A stretch of 51,237 nt of DNA from Flammeovirga sp. EKP202 (GCF_014534745.1 NZ_JACVVP010000055.1:1-51237), one strand, 5' to 3'. Positions 33,922 through 41,835 are shown, counted from the first letter of the stretch. The notes: a model not told the origin generated them from the sequence alone. Program-made: numbers and translations.

Positions 33922-34593
33922 ATGAAACTAATAAACACAATCGAAATTGAGCCTTGGGATTATTCAAAAAATGAATATGACTTACCTTCTAAAACGAAGG
34001 CTGAAGATCCTGAAGCTTGGAGTAACTATTGGTTGAAATGTATTTCTGATAGCAACTTACAAAACCTAAAGTCTATTGCACCCGGATCATTTTTAGTTGA
34101 CATGAAAACTGTTGGAGATTTTGAATTAAAGGTAATTCTTGAAGAAAAACTACAGGATCTTGACCCATCTGAAATTGAGGAATGCTTGGGACGTATTTCA
34201 GGCGGAATAGTAATTGTTGAAAATGACAATATTATCGTTGAACCAAACTGTTGTGGGGATCTATCTGACATTCTGAATTGGGAAGAAATTGGAAATGCAT
34301 CATTCAATAAATGGACAAGCTTGTGGATTGGGCATCCTTGGATTTATTTCAAAAGAACTGACAAGTATATTTCCATATCTGATTTTACCGAAAAAAATCT
34401 AGAAGAATTTAAAAGTATCTCGGAAAAGCATAAATTATCAGAAGAAGAGCTTGTGGCCGAAATTAAAATATGTCGAAATGACCAAATCCATTTTGAAAAT
34501 AGAATAAGTGAAATTTTAGTAGAAATGAATATTAAGAACGCTGACGAAATTGCGAAAATAATGACTGGTGATATTCAGTACACTGTAAACTAA
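33922..34593 (+). CDS. Unknown protein whose C terminus is supplied by a MITE end
   Basis: A 223-residue acidic cytoplasmic protein. It contains SGGIVIVENDNIIVEPNCCGDLSDILNWEEI, and GNASFNKWTSLWIGHPWIYFKRTDKYISISDF; the PNCCGDLSD pattern recalls unannotated immunity-type proteins of Bacteroidota. The tail is helical (HKLSEEELVAEIKICRNDQIHFENRI). The last three codons and the stop (ACT GTA AAC TAA) lie in the terminal inverted repeat of MITE copy 4, which begins at 34584, so the original C terminus has probably been altered or removed. Confidence 0.6.
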   Translation: MKLINTIEIEPWDYSKNEYDLPSKTKAEDPEAWSNYWLKCISDSNLQNLKSIAPGSFLVDMKTVGDFELKVILEEKLQDLDPSEIEECLGRISGGIVIVENDNIIVEPNCCGDLSDILNWEEIGNASFNKWTSLWIGHPWIYFKRTDKYISISDFTEKNLEEFKSISEKHKLSEEELVAEIKICRNDQIHFENRISEILVEMNIKNADEIAKIMTGDIQYTVN

Positions 34594-34968
34594 GTTTCCG
34601 AATATTTATGGTATTTAGAAATCAGGAGATTTCTGCTGATCTGTAGGACACGAATGACGCTATCGCTTAACATTCGCGCCAGTGGACTTACTACCCACTT
34701 CATTTGCTACTTCTTCCCTCGGCCTTGAAGGGAAAAGCGTCAAGAATTTCATGTATTGAGCCGTTAATAATGATTTTGTTGTTTGAGCGCAGCGAGTTTA
34801 AAATCATTTAGGCGAGAGAAATGGAATTTAGCTTTTGACTTCAAAGCCTTGAATTTTTTGCTTCGTTTTTGTTTCAAGACAAAAATGAAGAAGAAGGAAG
34901 TTTGAAAGTAGATCCTATAAATGCTTGTAGAAAGGTCTATTAAAAGTTGACGATAATTTAGTTTACAA
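34584..34968 (-). mobile_element. MITE-like element, copy 4 (reverse orientation)
   Basis: 385 bp, reverse complement of copy 3 by order of hairpins. Ends TGTAAACTAAGTTT and CGATAATTTAGTTTACA. It keeps the AGAAATC/GATTTCT hairpin, the CGAATG/CATTCG hairpin and the CAAAAATG/CATTTTTG-type hairpin. It lies between the gene at 33922 and the DUF5685 gene at 34991; its right end is 22 bp from that start and could affect its expression. Confidence 0.8.
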
Positions 34969-34990
34969 TGTATTCAGTAAATGCATATCA

Positions 34991-36043
34991 ATGAAAGAAA
35001 CACTCCATCCTTCAGTCGAAAAATCTGCTGCATATGGTTTAGAAGTTAAAAAAAATCGAGAATTAATGTTTGGTATATTAAAACAGAATTTATGTAAGGT
35101 AAATACTCAAATTTCAAGTCATCATTATAACTATTGTGGTACATGTAAGTCAATAGGGAAATTATATGGGTTGAAGAGTAGAGCTTTCTTGAATAATGAT
35201 ATTGTCTTTTTATCATCATTAATGAATGACCTTTATAATGCAGAGGCAAATAATCAAATATTGAAGAAATCTTGTCTATCATTACCCAAAATAGAAGACT
35301 TGACAGACATATTTAGGTATACATCTTCGTTGAACATTTTCTTGTCACACCTTAAACTACAAGATAATTATAATGATAGTGTAGGGACTAAAAAGATAAT
35401 ATCTCTATTAGGAAATTTGATATATAAAGATACTTTTTTAAAGTCGATAAAGAATTTGATGGATATTGGTTTTCCAAATAAGAAAGTTAACAACTACTTA
35501 GATCTTAACGAAAAAGTAGAAAAAATACCTGAATTAGCTATTGATAGTTATATTGAACCAACGGCTAGAATAACAGAGTTATGTTTTGAGTTTGGAGCTA
35601 ACTTGATAAATGTCAGAGCAGAAAAAGTGACAACCATGAAGAAAATTGGATGGAATCTAGGTAGTTTAGTTTATCTTAATGATGTGGTATTAGATTACCC
35701 TAAAGATATTCAAGCTAAGAATTTCAACCCAATAATAAAAAGCTCAAAGGTTTCTCTTGAGAAAGTAAAAAACTACTTAGAATCCACAAAAAAAGAATTA
35801 ATTGTAAATCTAAAATCATTAGGTCTTACACAGAGTTTAGAGTCTCGTTACACTAGAACAATTGGTGAAATACCGATTAGTTATGTTGCTATGGGTTCAA
35901 AAAAATCAAAGTTTACAAATGGTTTTGCAGATTTGGAATGTTGTTTAGATTTTTCAGAGATAACGTGTTTTTGTACAGATTCTTGTTGTTCATGTGAAGG
36001 TTGTGATTGCGGTGGATGCGACTGTGGAGGATGTGATTGTTAA
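34991..36043 (+). CDS. DUF5685-like protein with cysteine-rich C-terminal tail
   Basis: A 350-residue protein. The front half has the DUF5685 pattern YNYCGTCKSIGKLYGLKSRAFLNNDIVFLSSLMNDL, and the middle has IGWNLGSLVYLNDVVLDYPKDIQAKNFNPI, corresponding to the family's LGKWIYLIDAxDDxxxDxxxxxxNPL stretch. It is mostly helical. The last 35 residues are unlike the rest: about 14 cysteines in a Cys/Gly/Asp tail with repeated CDCGG. Such tails may bind metal or become modified. Members I know are mainly from Gram-positive bacteria, so transfer is possible. Function unknown. Confidence 0.7.
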   Translation: MKETLHPSVEKSAAYGLEVKKNRELMFGILKQNLCKVNTQISSHHYNYCGTCKSIGKLYGLKSRAFLNNDIVFLSSLMNDLYNAEANNQILKKSCLSLPKIEDLTDIFRYTSSLNIFLSHLKLQDNYNDSVGTKKIISLLGNLIYKDTFLKSIKNLMDIGFPNKKVNNYLDLNEKVEKIPELAIDSYIEPTARITELCFEFGANLINVRAEKVTTMKKIGWNLGSLVYLNDVVLDYPKDIQAKNFNPIIKSSKVSLEKVKNYLESTKKELIVNLKSLGLTQSLESRYTRTIGEIPISYVAMGSKKSKFTNGFADLECCLDFSEITCFCTDSCCSCEGCDCGGCDCGGCDC

Positions 36044-36199
36044 TGTGATTTATAAAAAGTACACAACTACGATTAAAAAGATTGTGTTTAAGTATGATAG
36101 TGGCTACCTTCAAGAGGTTTGAAGCTATTCAAATGACGTTTAGAAAATTACTGAATACTTTTTATAAAGCGTATAAGATGAAAGTAAATAACTGATGGT

Positions 36200-36427
36200 A
36201 TGGGAAGAGAATATCAAATAATATCATTTGAGTCAGTTGAAAATACTTCTACTGATTCAAAAAGGAATAGGTTTAATGTTGTGGCAATAAAGCTTGATAC
36301 TAAAAATGAAGTTGAATTAAATAATATCTCATTACCAAGTTATGTTATTAAGGGTGATTTAATAAGATGGTGTGAGCATTATTTTTTCGATGTTATAGAT
36401 AGTAATGGAGATTTTATATATCGATAA
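36200..36427 (+). CDS. Small protein of unknown function
   Basis: A 75-residue soluble protein, beginning MGREYQIISFESVENTSTD and containing FNVVAIKLDTKNEVELNNISLPSYVIKGDLIRWCEHYFFDVID. It reads as a small five-stranded beta domain. No family is recognised. It lies between the DUF5685 gene and repeat R4, on the same strand, with spacers of about 155 and 90 bp. Confidence 0.5.
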   Translation: MGREYQIISFESVENTSTDSKRNRFNVVAIKLDTKNEVELNNISLPSYVIKGDLIRWCEHYFFDVIDSNGDFIYR

Positions 36428-36519
36428 GGATGTGGATAAAGAGGGGGAATTTTCAACATCGCTCTAATGAATCAATGTTTTGAGAAGTTTCACACTTCAA
36501 AGAAATAGAACCACTCTCT

Positions 36520-36693
36520 GATAACTCACGAACAATCTATACTTGTTTTGTAATACATTTAACTGTACCTTGAAACGGTTTTCAACAATCTAGCAGCAAA
36601 CTTAAGGGACGTTGAAACCACATTTAACTATTGTAAAAATACCAAGGTGTAATCACAAATATAAAGAGACACAGTGGTGTTTATTAGATGTTG
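36520..36693 (+). repeat. Structured repeat R4, attC-like candidate
   Basis: 174 bp, beginning GATAACTC and ending TAGATGTTG. The ends pair as AACAATCTA (36531-36539, one bulged A) with TAGATGTT (36685-36692), where R1 uses AACATT/AATGTT. The first hairpin is GTTTTCAAC (36578-36586) with GTTGAAAC (36611-36618), changed from GTCTTTCAAC/GTTGAGAC in R1. The second is ACCAAGGTGT with ACACAGTGGT. Confidence 0.65.
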
Positions 36694-36804
36694 GCAATAA
36701 TTGGTCAAAAGTTTTCTGAAATTCAAAATTTTAAATGCAATAAACATTAAATACAAAAGTAATAATTCATAGAATTTCTTAAGTTGATAAAATTAATATC
36801 TAAA

Positions 36805-37329
36805 ATGACAAATACTTTATTTTTAATAGAAAGCTTGATTAGAAGACTTGATTCAGAAGAGGGTTGTAAACTAGAGCAAGAGCCTCCTGTTAAAGACGAA
36901 GAATTGCTAGAGTTTGAGAAAGAACATAACGTGTCATTACCAGCTTTATTAAAAGAGTTTTACAAAATCAGTAATGGACTTTATGATGGCTGTTTATTTG
37001 AAATGCTTCAACTTAAGGATTTACAAAATTTATTACTTTTTGTAAAAGGCAGTGAAGAAAGAATTAGAATATTATCAGATGGTGGAACAAAGAATTTAAC
37101 ATTGAAGAAAGATGAATATTTAATAAACTATAGTGAAAGTTATTATCATTTTGCAGATTATAACTTCGGAGGTGGACATTGGTTTATCAATTTAGATAAA
37201 AATGCCTCAAAGTATGGAGAAATTATATTGTTGTATAGCCATTTGAATAAATATTGTGAATGTGTAGAAAGTATAGAAGAGTTTTTTGCAGAAATAATAG
37301 GAAATGAAATTGAACATTTATTAAGATAA
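36805..37329 (+). CDS. SMI1/KNR4 family protein
   Basis: A 174-residue protein of the SMI1/KNR4 (SUKH) superfamily. The family opening is seen as PPVKDEELLEFEKEHNVSLPALLKEFYKISNGLYDG (helix, LP, helix ending in an N/G turn). Later come the strand segment EYLINYSESYYHFADYNFGGGHWFINLD and a C-terminal helix SIEEFFAEIIG. SUKH proteins often act as immunity proteins against polymorphic toxins. No toxin gene is adjacent, so it may be an orphan immunity gene. The ATG at 36805 is preferred over the TTG at 36784. It is the gene following repeat R4. Confidence 0.8.
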   Translation: MTNTLFLIESLIRRLDSEEGCKLEQEPPVKDEELLEFEKEHNVSLPALLKEFYKISNGLYDGCLFEMLQLKDLQNLLLFVKGSEERIRILSDGGTKNLTLKKDEYLINYSESYYHFADYNFGGGHWFINLDKNASKYGEIILLYSHLNKYCECVESIEEFFAEIIGNEIEHLLR

Positions 37330-37359
37330 AACTAAGCTAACATGGTTCGTTAGCTTGTT
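37330..37359 (+). other. Short bulged hairpin with AAC...GTT ends
   Basis: AAC-T-AAGCTAAC (37330-37341, one bulged T) pairs with GTTAGCTTGTT (37349-37359), leaving a 7-base loop. It lies directly after the SMI1 stop and 30 bp before the next start. The single unpaired base on one side recalls attC, but the site is far shorter than known ones; a weak terminator is an equal alternative as no T-run follows. Confidence 0.4.
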
Positions 37360-37388
37360 ACATAAACTATAAATTCAAAATCATTCAA

Positions 37389-38009
37389 ATGAATAACAGA
37401 CAAATGAAAAGACAAAACGACAAAAGCAAATTTGATTTAATAAAAGATAATGATGAAGAAATCTTATGGGAAAGTAAACCTGAATTTACACCTTTTTTCT
37501 TAGTTGGTTTGTATCAAGTTTTATTAGGATTGATTATACCTGCTGTTATTTTTTTTATTTATTATTTCGGGAATTTTGATAGAAATATGGATTCTGGTTA
37601 TTGGCTTTTCATGCTGGTTTTTATTGCTCCAATACTATCTGGTTTATATCAAACATTCTATAACATATTCAATTACTCTAATACATCATTTGCCTTGACA
37701 AATAAAAGAGTAATGTTTAGTTCAGGGTACTCTTTTGTTGATTTCAAGACAATAGATTTAGATAAAATTATAAAATTAGAAGTTGAAACTAATCTTATTG
37801 GAAAAATTTTTAAAGTAGGGACAATAAAATTTTTTAGTGGTAGAATAAAAAATAATGTAGGCAGTCCAACAAAACTATATGATGAATGGAGTTCTATAAA
37901 AGAGGTATTGACTATTTACAAAATGGTTAAAGAAATTTCGTTTGATTTTCAACACTCAAATATTTCAAAATTTGGAACTAATCTTAGTGACAGTCAAAAA
38001 GCTAACTAA
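37389..38009 (+). CDS. Membrane protein with bacterial PH domain
   Basis: A 206-residue protein with two adjacent membrane helices (FFLVGLYQVLLGLIIPAVIFFIYYF and LFMLVFIAPILSGLYQTFYNIF) at about residues 37-98, followed by a bacterial Pleckstrin-homology (bPH_2/YdbS-type) domain: SFALTNKRVMFSSGYSFVDFKTIDLDKIIKLEVETN, then KVGTIKFFSG. The domain probably faces the cytoplasm and may bind partners or lipid. Function unknown. A second ATG at residue 6 is possible. Confidence 0.7.
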   Translation: MNNRQMKRQNDKSKFDLIKDNDEEILWESKPEFTPFFLVGLYQVLLGLIIPAVIFFIYYFGNFDRNMDSGYWLFMLVFIAPILSGLYQTFYNIFNYSNTSFALTNKRVMFSSGYSFVDFKTIDLDKIIKLEVETNLIGKIFKVGTIKFFSGRIKNNVGSPTKLYDEWSSIKEVLTIYKMVKEISFDFQHSNISKFGTNLSDSQKAN

Positions 38010-38107
38010 ACATTAAATTAATGCAAGCTAATAATTTAGGCAAATAACATAGTTTTAATAAATACCTCACCTATTAAACATAAATCAAAATACAGACAAA
38101 CATTACT

Positions 38108-38935
38108 ATGAATAAAATAATAACTATTACACTTTTAGCATCACTATTGGGACTATTTAGCTTTTCTAAAGGTGAAGAAAAGGAAAAATTGGATGTAAGT
38201 AATTCAATACTCGGAATGATACTTTTAGAGAAATCGAACTCCTTAGATATTGAAGGAGTGATAGATGAATTAGAGAATACTTGGAACCTGAAAATTACCA
38301 CAATAGAAACTGGAGAAGATGCTAGTGTTTTAACAATAGATGGATACCATATTGCAATTGGAAATATATCGTATCCTATTCCTGGAAACGAGGTAAAAGA
38401 AACAGCTGAATATAATTACTTATGGAGTAATGCTTACAAAGAAACCAAAAAACATAAAGGACATATTATTTTATCAATAGTAGATGCTGGTAAAAATCCT
38501 ATCAAAGAAAACATACTATTTAATAAGTTAGCAGCATCTGTATTAAAGAACAGCAAATCAATAGGACTCTATATTGGAGGAAGAACTCTTTTATTGAAAA
38601 AGGATTTTTATCTTACAAATACAAATTCAATGTCAGAAAACAATTTACCATTGTATAATTGGATTTATTTTGGATTACGACAGGAAAATGGCAAACAGTC
38701 AATTTATACTTATGGACTAGCTGATTTTGGTAAAAAAGAAATGGAAATTATCAATTCTACGAAAAATCATTTAGAGTTAATTGATATGATGTATGGCATC
38801 GCAAATTATGTATTGGCATATAATGTTACCCTGAATGACGGAGAAACGATAGGAATGTCAGCGGACCAAAAGCTCAAAATTAGTGAATCAAAGGGGAAGT
38901 TTCTCGAAGGCAATACATTAAAGATTGAATTTTAA
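38108..38935 (+). CDS. DUF4261 domain protein
   Basis: A 275-residue protein. The DUF4261 order is clear: HIILSIVDAGKNPIKENILFNKLAASVL, SIGLYIGGRTLLLKKDFY, LPLYNWIYFGLRQENGKQSIYTYGLADFGKKEMEII, and a final YVLAYNVTLNDGETIGMS. The N terminus (IITITLLASLLGLFSFSKG) may be a signal sequence, which would be unusual for a family normally thought cytoplasmic, so the export prediction is uncertain. Function of the family is unknown; it is frequent near polymorphic toxin and SMI1-type genes. Confidence 0.7.
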   Translation: MNKIITITLLASLLGLFSFSKGEEKEKLDVSNSILGMILLEKSNSLDIEGVIDELENTWNLKITTIETGEDASVLTIDGYHIAIGNISYPIPGNEVKETAEYNYLWSNAYKETKKHKGHIILSIVDAGKNPIKENILFNKLAASVLKNSKSIGLYIGGRTLLLKKDFYLTNTNSMSENNLPLYNWIYFGLRQENGKQSIYTYGLADFGKKEMEIINSTKNHLELIDMMYGIANYVLAYNVTLNDGETIGMSADQKLKISESKGKFLEGNTLKIEF

Positions 38936-39041
38936 TAACTGCATTCGAGAGTGTTAGAGGTATTCTTTGCATATCGATCGATACATCTGCAGAAATATGT
39001 TAAGAGGTTCAGTAATCCAGTTATTAGTTCAAAAAAATCAA

Positions 39042-39932
39042 ATGAAGCTATTCACTAATTTTATTTTATCTAGGCTATTGAAAAAAGCGAATAAGCTAGA
39101 ATCAAGAGAGGAGTTCCAAAAATCACTAGATCTTCACAAGAAGATTTTGTCTAAAAACCCAAATTATCAAGCTTCTTTAGTGGGTGCTTCTATATGCTTA
39201 CTCAATCTTGGTCATCATCAGGATGCTCTACAACATATCAATAAAGTAATCAATAATGAAGAAAAACCTGCTTGTTCTCAATATATGATTAGAGCATTAG
39301 TTTATGATAAAATGGGTAATTTAGAACGGGCAATAGGTGAACTTGAACAGTTATTGAATAGGGGAGAGTTAGCAAAGGAAAATTTCCCATATTTCGGAGT
39401 TAAGTTATTTGAAGCAGGAAAATATCATGACGCTAAACAAATGTTCTATAGAGCTTTGGAGGTCAGTGATAACAGTGAGTTTATAAACTTATGCATTGCT
39501 GATTGTTATTCAAAGCTAGGTGAAAATAAAAACCAAAGACAAGTTCTTGAAACTGTAATTAAAAAGAACTCAAACAATGTTACAGCACTTAATAACCTTG
39601 GTTTTCTACATTTAAATAATAATGAATATCAGCAGGCATTATTAATTTTGAATAAAGCAATCAAATTGGATCCAAATTATGCCTTTGCCTATAACAATAG
39701 GGGATATGCTCAATTAAAAATAGGTGCTTTTGACGAGTCATTTAAAGACATCTCTAAATCAATTGAATTAGACCCCAATAATTCATACGCTTTTCGAAAT
39801 CTTGCATTATACTATTTGGAACTAAATAAAGTAGATGATGCATTGAAATCATTATACAAATCAAAATCATTAGGCTTTAGAAATAAATATGGTTCTGAAG
39901 TGGATGAATTAATCAAGAAATTAGAATTGTAA
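39042..39932 (+). CDS. Tetratricopeptide repeat protein
   Basis: A 296-residue protein made almost wholly of TPR helix pairs. Clear units include DLHKKILSKNPNYQASLVGASICLLNLGHHQDAL, GNLERAIGELEQLLNRG, NNVTALNNLGFLHLNNNEYQQALLILNKAIKLDPNYAFAYNNRGYAQLKIGAFDESFKDISKSIELDPNNSYAF. It probably serves as a protein-binding scaffold. There is no signal peptide when started at the ATG 39042; the TTG at 38967 would add 25 unlikely residues. No partner is evident. Confidence 0.75.
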   Translation: MKLFTNFILSRLLKKANKLESREEFQKSLDLHKKILSKNPNYQASLVGASICLLNLGHHQDALQHINKVINNEEKPACSQYMIRALVYDKMGNLERAIGELEQLLNRGELAKENFPYFGVKLFEAGKYHDAKQMFYRALEVSDNSEFINLCIADCYSKLGENKNQRQVLETVIKKNSNNVTALNNLGFLHLNNNEYQQALLILNKAIKLDPNYAFAYNNRGYAQLKIGAFDESFKDISKSIELDPNNSYAFRNLALYYLELNKVDDALKSLYKSKSLGFRNKYGSEVDELIKKLEL

Positions 39933-39989
39933 AGTCCACACGTTGCGGGGTAACTATAGTATTAAGTTAGTGTTGAAATTTATATTCAA

Positions 39990-40268
39990 ATGGGAATTAT
40001 AATAAAAACCAAAAAGGATTACTTTAGAAGACTACCGCTATTTTTATTTGCGGTCATTGCAGGAGGATTATCACCATTTCTTGTAGGAATTTCTGGCGCT
40101 TTATTAACGGAAGCTATTACTGGACAGGATTGTCACGAAGGAAATTGCGGTTGGATGGTATTACCTTGGGCATGTATGATCACGATTCCAATTAGCGCAA
40201 TTGTTTTTATCGTTTTATCAATTATTGTGGTTATTGATTCTATAAGCTTATTCAAAAAAGAATTGTAA
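39990..40268 (+). CDS. Small membrane protein of unknown function
   Basis: A 92-residue protein with two hydrophobic helices (LPLFLFAVIAGGLSPFLVGISGALL and CMITIPISAIVFIVLSIIVVI) joined by a loop with two cysteines (QDCHEGNCGW), possibly a periplasmic disulfide or metal site. Both ends are basic and probably cytoplasmic. No family is recognised. It ends 27 bp before the next gene and may be cotranscribed with it. Confidence 0.55.
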   Translation: MGIIIKTKKDYFRRLPLFLFAVIAGGLSPFLVGISGALLTEAITGQDCHEGNCGWMVLPWACMITIPISAIVFIVLSIIVVIDSISLFKKEL

Positions 40269-40295
40269 TTACATAAATTTTCCTTAATTCGCTTT

Positions 40296-41000
40296 ATGGA
40301 AGAAAAACCAAGACTCTCAAGGCTTACGGCAATTATCACTCAGCTTCAATCAAAGAAGATTGTAACAGCAAATTACCTCGCAGAACGACATAATGTAAGT
40401 GTGCGAACGATATACCGTGATATACGTACTTTGGAACAATCCGGAATTCCTATTATCACTGAAGAAGGAAAGGGGTATTCTATAATGGAAGGTTATCATC
40501 TTCCCCCCGTGGTTTTTTCTGAAGAAGAAGCCAATGCCTTGATCACGGTTGAACAGCTTTTATTGAAAAATAAAGACCAATCGCTTGTAGAAAATGTATC
40601 AAGTGCTATTGAAAAAATTAAGGCTATATTAAGATATTCCCAAAAAGGAAATGCAGACTTGCTAGCTGAACGTGTTTATTTTGGTGGGAATAATAAAGAA
40701 GAGAAGACGAGTGATAATTTAATGCAAATTCAATCTGCTATCATTCATTACAAAATACTAAAAATCAAATACCATTCTACTAATGATATTACAACAGAAA
40801 GGGCAGTAGAACCTTTTGCGGTATACAGTATTAACGGCAACTTTTTAATGATTGCATTTTGCAGATTGCGTAATGACTTCAGAGCGTTCCGAATTGATTT
40901 TATTAAAGAACTAATGGTGTTAGAGGAGAATTTTACACCGCATGATATGACAATAAAAGAATATTTTGAGAAATATGTAAAAAATAGTTCTAACCCCTGA
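40296..41000 (+). CDS. YafY-type transcriptional regulator (HTH-11 and WYL domains)
   Basis: A 234-residue DNA-binding protein. Residues about 6-60 form the winged helix (RLTAIITQLQSKKIVTANYLAERHNVSVRTIYRDIRTLEQSGIPII). A linker EEGKGYSIMEGYHLPPVVFSEEEANAL follows. The C-terminal WYL domain shows YKILKIKYHS, ERAVEPFAVYSINGNFLMIAFC and RAFRIDFIKELMVLEENF, with the W and Y partly replaced. WYL domains sense ligands such as nucleic acids or small molecules. The DUF4345 gene 61 bp downstream is the likely target or partner. Confidence 0.85.
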   Translation: MEEKPRLSRLTAIITQLQSKKIVTANYLAERHNVSVRTIYRDIRTLEQSGIPIITEEGKGYSIMEGYHLPPVVFSEEEANALITVEQLLLKNKDQSLVENVSSAIEKIKAILRYSQKGNADLLAERVYFGGNNKEEKTSDNLMQIQSAIIHYKILKIKYHSTNDITTERAVEPFAVYSINGNFLMIAFCRLRNDFRAFRIDFIKELMVLEENFTPHDMTIKEYFEKYVKNSSNP

Positions 41001-41061
41001 CATAGGGCTGTCACAACCCCATTTTACCTTTACAACATCATTCATTAAACAAGTAAATAAA

Positions 41062-41448
41062 ATGGAAATTCTTAAAGTAATCATCCTCTCTCTTTCAAGC
41101 TTATTACTCATCTTTGTTGGTGCATCTCGTTTACTTTCTCCGGTGAAAGCACTTCTTAAAAACTCAGGAATTACACTCTCAGAAGACGTCAACTTGTTGA
41201 ACGAAATAAGAGGAGAAAGTGCAGTTATGTTGTGTGGAGGTATTATTATAGGGTTGGGTACTATCGTTAATTCTTTAACAATGACTTCCTTTATTGTTGG
41301 AGTACTACTCTTCTTTGGCTTTGCCTTGGGGAGATCTGTGAGTAGAGTAATGGATGGAAAACCAAATAAACAGATTGGGCAGGGATTGGCCTTTGAAATA
41401 TTCTTTGGGTTGGCGAATGTTATGGGGTTAATTGTATTTTTGTCTTAA
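41062..41448 (+). CDS. DUF4345 membrane protein
   Basis: A 128-residue protein with four predicted helices: VIILSLSSLLLIFVGASRLL, GESAVMLCGGIIIGLGTIVNS, MTSFIVGVLLFFGFALGRSVS and LAFEIFFGLANVMGLIVFL. The central RGESAVMLCGG and GFALGRSVSRVMDGKPNKQI are typical of DUF4345. It acts in the inner membrane; function unknown. It is preceded by the YafY-like regulator, and pairs of a WYL regulator with a DUF4345 gene are plausible regulator-target units. Confidence 0.75.
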   Translation: MEILKVIILSLSSLLLIFVGASRLLSPVKALLKNSGITLSEDVNLLNEIRGESAVMLCGGIIIGLGTIVNSLTMTSFIVGVLLFFGFALGRSVSRVMDGKPNKQIGQGLAFEIFFGLANVMGLIVFLS

Positions 41449-41473
41449 TGCTGCTCGGCAGAAGTGATAATAG

Positions 41474-41516
41474 AACCACAAGTGTATTCAATTGGAGAAT
41501 GTACTTGTGGTTTTTA
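41474..41516 (+). terminator. Rho-independent terminator after the DUF4345 gene
   Basis: AACCACAAGT (41474-41483) pairs with ACTTGTGGTT (41503-41512), with a run of five T at the end of the right arm. It separates the accessory region from the xylose operon. Confidence 0.75.
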
Positions 41517-41696
41517 TGTGTTAAATACATTGTAATCTAAATTCCACTACATCACTTTTATTATGTTTCTAAGTTTCAGAAGCAGTGCCATTTCACCTAT
41601 TTTTCATCCTAATTTTAGCCTCACTTTTACCCATTCTCTAATCCTTCATTTTCAAGCAAAAAACCTTGTTTTACACCATTTTTAAAGTTCTGGGAG

Positions 41697-41713
41697 CGGT
41701 TGCGAACACGGTT
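41697..41713 (+). promoter_or_regulatory. Possible operator upstream of xylA
   Basis: CGGTTGCGAACACGGTT contains CGGTT twice, 12 bases apart, and is richer in G and C than the surrounding region. It lies at or just before the predicted -33 element of xylA, a usual place for a regulator site. No xylose regulator gene is in the window, so binding is inferred only. Confidence 0.35.
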
Positions 41714-41741
41714 TCATTTCAGAAATAAGTGTAAATGTTTG
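41712..41741 (+). promoter_or_regulatory. Possible Bacteroidota promoter of xylA
   Basis: TTTC at 41712-41715 and AATGTTTG at 41734-41741 are separated by 18 bases and match the TTTG/TAnnTTTG pair imperfectly (one mismatch in each). A transcript would carry a leader of about 90 bases before the ATG at 41836. Confidence 0.35.
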
Positions 41742-41835
41742 TGATGAAATAGCATTTCGAGGTAAATAGCAGTCGTAGATCAAAAACAAACAATAGAAAA
41801 TAAATTAGTTCAAAGAATTTTTTTAAAGTAAAGAA

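Noticed and set aside
36520-36693. R repeats as CRISPR repeats
   Set aside because: They are 2.6-5 kb apart, 160-190 bp long and separated by genes, not by short unique spacers.
24647-41448. The accessory region as a prophage or conjugative element
   Set aside because: No integrase, capsid, tail, relaxase or replication gene is recognisable in it.
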